DNA of 64,000 bases from Meghimatium bilineatum. Lineage: Eukaryota > Mollusca > Gastropoda > Stylommatophora > Philomycidae. A model generated the notes under the pieces. The model had not been told where the DNA came from. It worked only from the letters and a program-made list of their open reading frames with translations, and ran no database searches. This document shows positions 10,401 through 21,800 of the stretch, piece by piece (positions within the stretch are counted from its first letter, which is position 1; every line of letters starts with the position of its first letter). The translations under genes were made by a program, and so were the position numbers. The stretch spans positions 18,566,498 through 18,630,497 of the forward strand of contig CM067299.1 in assembly GCA_034231615.1 (NCBI GenBank). The letters run 5' to 3'.

Positions 10401-13400
10401 GTCAACAGCACCTCTGCCCTGTCGGAAGCCATATTGGCTCTCTGAGATGAGACCTGTCTCAAGATGGGCTTGCAGTCTGTTTAACAGGACCCTAGCTAGG
10501 ATCTTGCCTACTATAGAGAGCAGGGATATGCCTCGGTGGTTGTCGCAAGCTAGGAGATTTCCTTTTCTCTTGTATAGATGTATGATGGAAGCATCTTTAA
10601 AGTATTGTGGTATGCTTCCAGGTTCCACATTGTCTGGAAGAGCTCTGTGAGTTTAGAAGTCATAACAGGGCCACTGATGGCGTAAACTTCGGCTGGAATG
10701 AAGTTTGGAGCTGGAACTTTTCTTACGGACAAATTTGAGATTGCTTTCTCCACCTCCTCAAGGCAAGGGGGGCTATGATAATTTCTTCTTCTTCTTCAGC
10801 TTCATTTTTAAACTCCCGCTAGATCTCTCTTGTAGCAGGACAATGTTCCTACTAGATATCCAGCAGGATGCAGTCCAGAGAATGGTAATGCGTTGTGTCG
10901 CCGTTTTATTTGCGCCAATGATCCAACACATCCGTTTTCGGCGGACAATAATGAATGATTGATTGGTATTTGCGTGATGCGCGCAATCGCTTCGTTGTTG
11001 ATGTTGGAGAGGCAGTTTAGTACAATTTATAAATATTCAGCCCAGCGTTTGAGAATTTCCTCTCTGTCAGTGACGGTATGCTTTCCATCTGCGCTTAGAA
11101 GATTAGACATTCCTGAAGACTGTTAATTGTCAAATACTACATGTTTCCCGTTACGGAGCTGCAGGGAGAGAGTTTGTAGCTGTAACTACCAAGCCGTAAT
11201 AAGACTTCATGTATGCACCCACGATCAAAACAGTGGCATCAAATTGTTTATGTCACCGAGAGACAACGTGATAAGCAGGATGTGAGAGTCACTAAATCAA
11301 TGTTTCCTTAAGACTGAAGGCCATAAATTGCTTTTAGCTCTGAAAAAGATTTATGTATACTATTACTGTCAGCATAATGCTGTATCTCTTTGGCTTTGCT
11401 ACTAAACCATGAGTCTTACATCCTCCTTAGTTCTTTTTGTGAGTTTTTCTTTGAGTTTTCGTACAGCGTTTTTTTATGGTTGATGTGGAGTCTTTTAGAT
11501 AAGCTGTGTGTTTTTTGTGCTTGTTGTCCAGGAGAGCTTTGATCTGTACATCGTTTTCGTCAAACCAGTCTTGATGCCTGCAAACAGCAACGCCCACCAC
11601 CTCTTCTGTAGACCTGTAGATAGTGGCATGGAGGTTTTCCCAGATTTGAATGTCTATGGAGTCACTTTTAATGGTGCAGTTTTGGTGCACAGAAGCCGTT
11701 GATAAAATGGATCTTTCAAATTGAAGACGATGAGACGTTTTGACTGTATGCTATTTTGAGGTCGCCGGAAATGCTGTGTATGGATATTCATTTTGGAGAC
11801 TAACAGTCTGTAGGTCGTCTAGCAGTCGACGCCACACATGGATTTAGTGACTCTCACATCCTGCTTATCACGTTGTCACTCGATGACGTAAACAATTTGA
11901 TGCCATTGTTTTGATCGTGGGTTAATCCATGAAGTCTTATGTCTGAAGTGAGGTAGTTCAAAGACAGTGTTGAAGATGCGTGGGTTAAATCCTGCGCATG
12001 TTTCACACAGTAGCTGTACATTACTATTGAATTTGCCAATGCCATGCCTCCCTAGCACACCATCCCAGGACACCAAGTCCGAACACACCCGTGCGTTAAA
12101 GTCACCAAGGATGATGAGTTTGTCGGATTTGGGGGTCTCTTTTATACTTTTTTCAAGTCATCGTAGAGCTTTTGTTTCTGTTCATTTGGGCATAGTCATA
12201 GTCATGGCCTACACGTTAACAAATGTTGCATGCCGCTATTTTTAGAAATGTATTAAAGTTTTCTCCAAACTTTAATACATTTTCAAATTGACCACAAATA
12301 TAAAATGACCAAAATATAAATTTCACGACCAGTGGCATTTAAAAATTACCAGATTTGTGAAATTTTGACATGAAATGGCAAAATTCTGGTAACCTTGTAT
12401 ATAATGTCATGGAAAAGCTGGAAGGAAACGATGACAGAGAATTGTTGAAGCTATATGTTCATTGGTAAGTTGAAAGGTGGCAAATAAATATAATGTGCTC
12501 ATCTTATTTAATGTTATGATCATTGAATTCACTGTGTTTGAAACTTTCTCTAAACATATCATCGTACGTCATGTTTTCAAAATTAGTACGTGTGACATGT
12601 CCAATAATATTGATATATTATGATTTAGTTCTTCCAGTACATGTGACTGTCCTTTAATATTGATATACTGTGATTTAGTTCCTCCAGAAGTCCGGTTGCC
12701 CAACAAAAAGATTGGACAGATTCGAGGAAAATCAACGATTCTAGAATGTGAAATCACAGCGTATCCCCAAATCTTGACTGTGTGGAGACGAAACGGTCAA
12801 GACATTATCAGAAACACGAAGTATGCAACTGAGATGTACAACGAAGGTGGCAATAAGGTGACTCTCATTCTTAAAATACAGTCACTCGAAGAAGATGACT
12901 ATGGAGAGTATGAATGTTATGCTTTGAATCTTCTTGGCAACGATGCAGAAACCATGGTTTTATATGGTAAGGAATATGTATGTCTTAACTAATGTAGTTA
13001 ATATAGCTATGGTGAGATAGTTTGATTGGTTGGTTGGTTGGTTGTTTGATTGGTTGGTTGGTTGTTTGATTGGTTGGTTGGTTGTTTGGTTGGTTGTTTG
13101 ATTGGTTGGTTGGTTGGTTGTTTGATTGGTTGTTTGATTGGTTGGTTGGTTGGTTGTTTGATTGGTTTGTTGGTTATTTGATTAATTGGTTGGATTGGTT
13201 GGTTGTTTGATTGGTTGGTTGGTTGGTTAGTTGTTTGATTGGTTGGTTTGTTGGTTGATTGGTTGGTTTGTTGGTTGTTTGGTTGGTTGTTTGGTTGGTT
13301 GTTTGGTTGGTTGTTTGATTGGTTGGTTGGTTGGTTGGTTACATAAAATGCTGTTCTTATTGTGAGGTAAATATCTCTCAACTGGTAAAGGAAGTTCAAT

Positions 13401-16400
13401 TTTGTTATACCAGACCTTTTAACCATCAAAAATATGGAGATCGTGGTTCTGGTAGTCCAGTCACCACGACCTCCGGACAATTATCATCACTGATAGTTGC
13501 ATAAAGAGTATTACGTACCGTGATATTCTCTGCGATCATTAGCGGACATCTCTCCCGTTTGTTTATATTAGCACTTAACCATCAACAAAGTATGGAGTAG
13601 TTCTGGTAATAGTCAGCATGACCTCGTGAGACCAACTATCATCATCACTGTACTCTAAAATAATATTAGTTGTGTTATTTGTGGCAAACTTGCTTGACGA
13701 GTGATTCTTTATTATCGCTAAATACCACTTTATGCCTTACAGCGTCAGGGGTAGAAGAAATCTCCAGAAGAAACCTCTTAGCAGAAACACAAATAAAAGC
13801 GGTTGGGGTTTTGTTGCCTACAGAAATGGCGTGAAGTTGGTTGAGAAATCTTCAGCATATTCTACTGTCACATCGAGCATGATGATGGAGATAGAGGGAG
13901 TTACAGCAGCTCTTAATTGGTTGATAACTGATACATCAACATACGCGGTAATACTCACAGACTCTCAAAGCATGTTGTGCAAGATAGAAAAATTCATGCT
14001 AAGAAAAGAATGGTGGGACTTATTGAACAACTCAGTTGTCCAGAGCATTACATGGATATACTGCCCTGGTCATGCTGGGGTCAGAGGAAACGAGAGAGCC
14101 GACTTACGGCAGGCAAAATTAAGGGATAAATGTTCCAGTGTTGGGTAACAACCCTAAACAGGAAGCAGGTGGCTGGAGTAACACCGGGCAAATGTCAAGA
14201 TAAACAAAAATAGGTAGATGTGTTACCAAAATAAAACATAACACAACCTAACAACGAGATACAGGGACAGACGACGTTTCGACTATTAAGCCTTCATCAG
14301 GACAAACGAAAGACAACGGTACAACGAATCTTACATGGAAACAAACGTGGTTGATAGGGAGGAAAGAGGAGGAGAGATAGTGAATGGATAGTGGAGGAAG
14401 TAAATAAGGAGCGGCATATTGGGGAGGAAGAGAGTATGGGGAGAAGAAGTGAGGAGAGAAAGTGCACGGAAGGAGGTGAGGAGCGAAAATGGATAAGGTG
14501 TGGTAGTAAGTAAAATAGATAAGGTTAAATTAAGAAACTTACCTCAAAAGTGGCAACACGCAATGAGTATAACGAATAGATAGCAGAGGAAGCAGAGATG
14601 GAGCAGCCTAGCAGGGAGGAAGAGGGTATGGGAAGAAATGAGGAGGGGAAAGTGCACAGAATGAGATGAGGAGTGAAAATAGTTAAGGTGTAATAGCAAG
14701 TAAACTAAGATAAATGAGGATAAATTCAGATACTTACCTGAAATGGCAACAGGCAATGAGTATTAGCATACAGTCGTCATGGGAACGCAAAAGAGGATGG
14801 TAGGAGAGATCAGATGAGGGAGAGAGAGAGAGAGATGGAGATGAAGAATAAAGAAGAGAAAAAAGGGAGAAAAGAAAGAAACGACCGAGCAGATATAGGC
14901 AGTGGAGAGAGACTATAAGTAGGAGTAGATAATAGTGGGAAGAAAATACAGTGATAATACAATGATGTATGTAAGTGAGAGTAAAATATAAAATATAGGT
15001 GATAATATAAAAAAAAAAAGAACTTATCTGATACGTTGAGAACTGGCTAGCTTGAAACCAACAGTCTCACTGGTGGGTCAGGGTCAATGGACAATGAAAG
15101 CTAGTAGGGCAAGTAGCGTCAATAAAATACCAACATGCCAGATTGTCACACCACAGGAAGCAAGAGGACTGCAGAAATGGCCGCAGGGAAGATTGAGCGA
15201 TAAGTATAAAGGTCCAGTATTATGACGAGAGACCGACTGAAATAATAGGCAGGGCCGTAGAGAGAAACCCGAGGCGGGTAAAAGTTAAAGCCGTGACTCC
15301 CACAAATAGTCATAGAGACAGATAAAAAAAAAAAATAAAAAAAAAAAAAAAAAAAAAAAGGATGAGAGGAATGCAGAGGAGAAGAACAAGAAAAGAGAGA
15401 AGAAGAGAAAAAAAGAAAAGAGAAAGAAAAAAAAAGGAGAAAAAAAGAAAAAAGAAGAAGAAAACGGAGGATAGACGTGGGTCCCGAGCCGGAAATACGC
15501 CACGCAAGGACGGGATGTGGAAGTAGGAAGGAGCCTACCAGACACAGCAAGGTGGGGTGGGGGACTAACACGGGGAGGCGCGTCGTGCAAAGGTATCAGG
15601 CTGATAAAGAAAGAAGGTGCAGAAGAGAAGGGTACCAGAGTAGGAGAGAAAAGGGGAAAGTAGGCAATGTCAGATGGAGGCATACCCAGAACTACAGCCA
15701 AAGCATGTGAGGTGGTGGGGAGTCGTATGTGACCAAGTAAGGGTCATCAGTCCATAATGTCGTTGTAATTGGAGGTCGGTGTAACAGAGGTTCCGATAAA
15801 ATAGATATTGTGGAAGATGGACCAAGGTCACAACCGCAACGACAAGTACCTTTTAGGCCCCGTGTTCGGAAGTGAGACCCGTCGCATCAACCGAAGATGA
15901 TAAGAGGATGGACTAGCCGCACGTCACAATCCCTATGTGGGTATTGCCCGCACTGTACACTAGCCCACCTATGGGAACAACGATCAACGGACAGAACCTC
16001 GAGCCACCGATACACGATCCCTTAGTTCAGGCCATGTACCGTGGTGAGAAACATGTCAGATGAAACGATGTTCGTAGTTGAGTGAGACCAACCGTACATT
16101 GCAACCCACTGGAGGTGTTGCCCGTACCGCACGCTGGCTCCATAACTATACATAGGGGACCCCTGTATCCGAGCCATCCAAGTCGTGTGGAAGAAAAAAA
16201 TAAATAAAAAATAAAAAAATAAATAAATAAATATATATGTATATTCTAAATAAATAAATATATATATATATATATATATAGTCGGTGTAAAGGTCTCCCA
16301 GCCTCGGCATGCTAAGTAGCTGTAAGGGTAGCCAGCCCAACAAGACCAAAGAAGTACAACCAGAGAGCGGCAAAAGGCCAAAAGTAATAAGATGATAGGT

Positions 16401-18783
16401 ACGTGGTGGCGCCCACGGGCCACAGAGAATGGCACAGAAGAAAAGAGGACACAGCCTCAAGTAGTGGGAATGGAGAAAGTAGACAGAGTAGGACGAAGAA
16501 TCGAACGGGGAAGAGGAGAATGAAGCCTGGGTAAAACAACCCGTAGAAAGAGAGTGGAGTGTGATAGCAAGAGATACAGATGAGGCATAGAATCGACGCG
16601 CAAAGCCGCACTAGGCCCACCCCGGATGATAAAATTCACAAGGATCTTCACCCTGGCAGACCCATTGTGTCTGCATGTTCATGTCCCACTGAGCATATCT
16701 CAGCGTTTCTTGATGTTGTTTTTCAACCTATTGTCGCTTCTCTTCCGTCGTACCTCAAGGACACCAACCATGCGTTAACCACATTCGCATCGGTTGAGCT
16801 GCTCCCCCACCATACCTATCATCTCTTCCTCCTTGACGTTGTGTCTCTCTACACATCTATCCCTCACCACGACGGCCTTATCGCCATTCAGTTCTTTCTT
16901 GATCGTCGCCCTCACCATTCCATTGCTACCTCTACCCTGGTCCGCTTGGCTGAACTTGTTCTCACCTTGAACTCCTTTGAGTTCGATGGCACCTTCTTTA
17001 ACCAGATCAGCGGTGTAGCTATGGGCACCAAAATGGGTCCCAGCTATGCTTGTCTGTTCATGGGCCATCTTGAGCACCTTATGTTCTCCAGCTTCCATGG
17101 TCCTATTCCTCAGTTCTACCGCCGCTACATTGATGATGGCTTTGGGTTCACTGACATGCCTGTTGCAGACCTCTCAGCCTTCATCTCATTCGTTAGCAAC
17201 TTCCACCCCTCCATCAAATTCACTTCCATTGCCTCTGCTTCCTCTGTCACTTTCCTGGACATCTCTGTCTCTATTGGTCCATGTTCGCTCTCTACCTCGG
17301 TCTACTATAAGCCTACTGACTCTCACAGCTTCCTTCTATATTCTTCTTCTCACCCTCGCTCATGCCGTGACTCCCTTCCCTTCTCTCAACTCCTACGCCT
17401 TCGTCGCCTTTGCCAGGATGACTCTGACTTTCTTCAGCATGCCTATGATATGCTTGACTTCTTCCGCCGGCGTGCTTACCCGGAGGATGTCCTTCTCTCT
17501 GCCCTGGATCGTGTCCTTCCAATCTCCCGTGCTGATGCCTTATCACGTTCTCCTCTACTTCCTTCCACTCGTCCTAAACTTATCCTTACTTTCCACCCTC
17601 ACAATATTCCTGCTCTTAAGATCCTTCTCCGGGACTTCTCGATCTTCTCATCTGATCCCCTTACCAAAGAGGCTTTTCCAGCTCCACCTCTTGTGGCTTT
17701 CCGTCGAGACAGGAACCTACGCGATACTCTGGTTCACTCTCACCTTCGGCCGGCGGGATCTCCTATCGGCACCTCCCCGTGTCAGCGCCCGTGCCTCACG
17801 TGCCCTTTTGTCTTTCGGACCACCTCTATCCGATTCCCTAAGTCGGTATTCCATATCCACCACTCTTTTTCTTGTGTCTCTCGTAACGTCGTGTACGTTA
17901 TCACTTGCAAACGCTGCAACCTGATGTACATTGGTGAAACGGGCAGATTCTTAGCCACTAGGTTTGCCGAACACTTACGGGACATCCGTAACTATGGATC
18001 TTCCCCGGTGGCTCTCCACTTCAACACCAATTCTCACCGTGGTGTGCTGGACATTCAGGTCACTGGCTTAGTCTCTTGCCACTCAGGTGACCGGCAACGT
18101 TTCTCATTAGAAAACCGCCTCATTCTTAATCTTGGCACTCTTAAGCCCCATGGCATCAATGACCAGCTATACTTTCAATAATCTCTATACCTCCCTCCCC
18201 CCCCCATTTTTGTGTGTGTGTGTGTCTCCCTTGCTATGCCTCCCTGCTGCTCCTACATTCCTTCCTTCTGCCATCCCCCTATCCTCATTTTGTCTTACTC
18301 CTCTCCTTGCTACTGTTCCTCTCCATTGTGGTGGATCGGCTTGGGCCCCCCCCAGGGGTTGGGGCTACGGTGACCCGCCACGTTGCTATTGATGTGTTGG
18401 TGGGTTGTTACGCCTTGGGACTGGGACCGGCAGGATTTCATCCGGGGTGGGCCTAGTGCGGCTTTGCGCGTCGATTCTATGCCTCATCTGTATCTCTTGC
18501 TATCACACTCCACTCTCTTTCTACGGGTTGTTTTACCCAGGCTTCATTCTCCTCTTCCCCGTTCGATTCTTCGTCCTACTCTGTCTACTTTCTCCATTCC
18601 CACTACTTGAGGCTGTGTCCTCTTTTCTTCTGTGCCATTCTCTGTGGCCCGTGGGCGCCACCACGTACCTATCATCTTATTACTTTTGGCCTTTTGCCGC
18701 TCTCTGGTTGTACTTCTTTGGTCTTGTTGGGTTGGCTACCCTTACAGCTACTTAGCATGCCGAGGCTGGGAGACCTTTACACC

Positions 18784-18821
<38 letters not shown>

Positions 18822-21800
18822 TTATTTAGAATATACATATATATTTATTTATTTATTTTTTTATTTTTTATTTATTTTTTTCTTCCACACGACTTGGATG
18901 GCTCGGATACAGGGGTCCCCTATGTATAGTTATGGAGCCAGCGTGCGGTACGGGCAACACCTCCAGTGGGTTGCAATGTACGGTTGGTCTCACTCAACTA
19001 CGAACATCGTTTCATCTGACATGTTTCTCACCACGGTACATGGCCTGGTACAAGGTACAAGGGATCGTGTATCGGTGGCTCGAGGTTCTGTCCGTTGATC
19101 GTTGTTCCCATAGGTGGGCTAGTGTACAGTGCGGGCAATACCCACATAGGGATTGTGACGTGCGGCTAGTCCATCCTCTTATCATCTTCGGTTGATGCGA
19201 CGGGTCTCACTTCCGAACACGGGGCCTAAAAGGTACTTGTCGTTGCGGTTGTGACCTTGGTCCATCTTCCACAATATCTATTTTATCGGAACCTCTGTTA
19301 CACCGACCTCCAATTACAACGACATTATGGACTGATGACCCTTACTTGGTCACATACGACCCCCCACCACCTCACATGCTTTGGCTGTAGTTCTGGGTCT
19401 GCCTCCATCTGACATTGCCTACTTTCCCCTTTTCTCTCCTACTCTGGTACCCTTCTCTTCTGCACCTTCTTTCTTTATCAGCCTGATACCTTTGCACGAC
19501 GCGCCTCCCCGTGTTAGTCCCCCACCCCACCTTGCTGTGTCTGGTAGGCTCCTTCCTACTTCCACATCCCGTCCTTGCGTGGCGTATTTCCGGCTCGGGA
19601 CCCACGTCTATCCTCCGTTTTCTTCTTCTTTTTTCTTTTTTTCTCCTTTTTTTTCTTTCTCTTTTCTTTTTTTCTCTTCTTCTCTCTTTTCTTGTTCTTC
19701 TCCTCTGCATTCCTCTCATCCTTTTTTTTTTTTTTTTTTTTTATTTTTTTTTTTTATCTGTCTCTATGACTATTTGTGGGAGTCACGGCTTTAACTTTTA
19801 CCCGCCTCGGGTTTCTCTCTACGGCCCTGCCTATTATTTCAGTCGGTCTCTCGTCATAATACTGGACCTTTATACTTATCGCTCAATCTTCCCTGCGGCC
19901 ATTTCTGCAGTCCTCTTGCTTCCTGTGGTGTGACAATCTGGCATGTTGGTATTTTATTGACGCTACTTGCCCTACTAGCTTTCATTGTCCATTGACCCTG
20001 ACCCACCAGTGTGACTGTTGGTTTCAAGCTAGCCAGTTCTCAACGTATCAGATAAGTTCTTTTTTTTTTTTTTTATATTATCACCTATATTTTATATTTT
20101 ACTCTCACTTACATACATCATTGTATTATCACTGTATTTTCTTCCCACTATTATCTACTCCTACTTATAGTCTCTCTCCACTGCCTATATCTGCTCGGTC
20201 GTTTCTTTCTTTTCTCCCTTTTTTCTCTTCTTTATTCTTCATCTCCATCTCTCTCTCTCTCTCCCTCATCTGATCTCTCCTACCATCCTCTTTTGCGTTT
20301 CCATGACGACTGTATGCTAATACTCATTGCCTGTTGCCATTTCAGGTAAGTATCTGAATTTATCCTCATTTATCTTAGTTTACTTGCTATTACACCTTAA
20401 CTATTTTCACTCCTCATCTCATTCTGTGCACTTTCCCCTCCTCATTTCTTCCCATACCCTCTTCCTCCCTGCTAGGCTGCTCCATCTCTGCTTCCTCTGC
20501 TATCTATTCGTTATACTCATTGCGTGTTGCCACTTTTGAGGTAAGTTTCTTAATTTAACCTTATCTATTTTACTTACTACCACACCTTATCCATTTTCGC
20601 TCCTCACCTCCTTCCGTGCACTTTCTCTCCTCACTTCTTCTCCCCATACTCTCTTCCTCCCCAATATGCCGCTCCTTATTTACTTCCTCCACTATCCATT
20701 CACTATCTCTCCTCCTCTTTCCTCCCTATCAACCACGTTTGTTTCCATGTAAGATTCGTTGTACCGTTGTCTTTCGTTTGTCCTGATGAAGGCTTAATAG
20801 TCGAAACGTCGTCTGTCCCTGTATCTCGTTGTTAGGTTGTGTTATGTTTTATTTTGGTAACACATCTACCTATTTTTGTTTATCTTGACATTTACGGCAG
20901 GCAATGCGGCGATAGACGGCACATTGTTGAGAAGAGATAAAGCAGATTTAATAAAGGCAGTAATAAATTCCTTTCAAGATGCAGATGATGTCAATGAGGT
21001 TGAGAACGTACACATACAGAGAATGTTAGAAATGGGAGTATTCAGAGGTGAGGGGAGGAAAGGTAAATTTTTTGGAAAGTCCCGAAGATCACACAATCAA
21101 CACCAGACCGGGACTCTTGAATCTACATACACTGGGGTGGCTGCTGGAGCGGAGGGCGGAGCACTTATGGGAATGTCCCGCGTGCTGTGAAGCCAGTTTC
21201 TAATCAAGAATCAAGAATCAAGAAATCTCCGGAGATGACCTTTTATGCACTTCATACATGTTTGCTTTTGTTGATTCTTTTATTTCAATAATCCATCTTT
21301 TGCATCGTCTGCCCCTGACTTTATATCGTGTCTGTATAGCGATGACTTGTGAGGGACACTTTTAGATGGTGGCATGGAAGCGTGTGAAAACCACTTAATC
21401 CGTTGTCTTTTGATATAATCAAAGATTGGCATTGTGTTTGTTAGTCTTCTATTTTTTTCATTTCTATTCTGTCTCTTATTGTTACTCCGTGAATTCTACG
21501 TAGACAAGTCATTTCTGTTGTGAAAAGTTTTCTTTGTCTTTTGCTATTAGTGTCCACATTTGACATTTGAAGACTACAATATGTGCTTTCATAATACAAA
21601 CTATCATACATGAAGACATTACATATGTACAGCTGTATGAAACATTACTCACCTGTCATGCTTCCACATCTTTTCTTCCCTCATTACCTATCTGCTATTG
21701 TCCTCCTCATTATAATCCTATTTGTCTCCATGTAAGATTTGTTTTATTGTGGTCATTTGTTTGTCCTGATGAAGGCTTTATAGTCAAAACGTCGTCTGTC

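Larger units (their letters stand above)
10261..12240 (-). pseudogene. Decayed LINE: endonuclease to reverse transcriptase
   Basis: Read on the - strand from about 12240 down: an AP-endonuclease-like end ([20 protein letters not shown], then a [18 protein letters not shown] segment) at 12088-11854; a linker at 11690-11427 ([20 protein letters not shown]); then reverse transcriptase at 10753-10305 with [38 protein letters not shown], and [20 protein letters not shown], breaking by frameshift just after the TFVDL motif. Several frameshifts and an inserted short repeat (10785-10962) make it inactive. Confidence 0.85.
14117..20891. mobile_element. Penelope-like element in giant palindromic form
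   Basis: A 6.8-kb insertion into an RNase-H LINE. Layout: inverted partial copy (14117-16628, read on -), then a 5'-truncated + copy starting at about 16629 with reverse transcriptase and GIY-YIG endonuclease (to 18181), then a 2.7-kb non-coding 3' region. The last 2.44 kb of the 3' region pairs with the left arm. The left end extends about 70 bp further toward the true 3' terminus than the right arm does; that end is also seen in the solo fragment at about 21950. PLEs are known to carry inverted partial copies and hammerhead motifs; the size and near-identity of the arms are notable. Confidence 0.85.
18439..20893 (+). repeat. Right arm of 2.44-kb inverted repeat
   Basis: Begins catccggggtgggcctagtg, mirror of 16628 downward, and ends ttatcttgacattt at 20893, mirror of 14190. 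Includes a (TA)n tract (18788-18818), long T-rich runs (19620-19755) and a tandem pair at 20332-20715. It meets the target-site duplication directly, overlapping it by two T residues. Confidence 0.95.

Noticed and set aside
13007..13480. Asn/Gln/Pro/Thr-rich 157-codon frame
   Set aside because: A translation of the TTGG minisatellite.
13732..14148. Host RNase H gene
   Set aside because: The GHAG-N-RAD context and the continuation after the insertion show it is part of a LINE; it is also truncated and frameshifted.
15146..16651. Poly-Phe/Ser/Leu frames in the PLE arms as membrane proteins
   Set aside because: They come from T-rich tracts, shift frame between the two arms and show no family motif.
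17046..17924. 292-codon frame in a second + frame
   Set aside because: A shadow of the reverse transcriptase frame, kept open by its codon composition; no motif.
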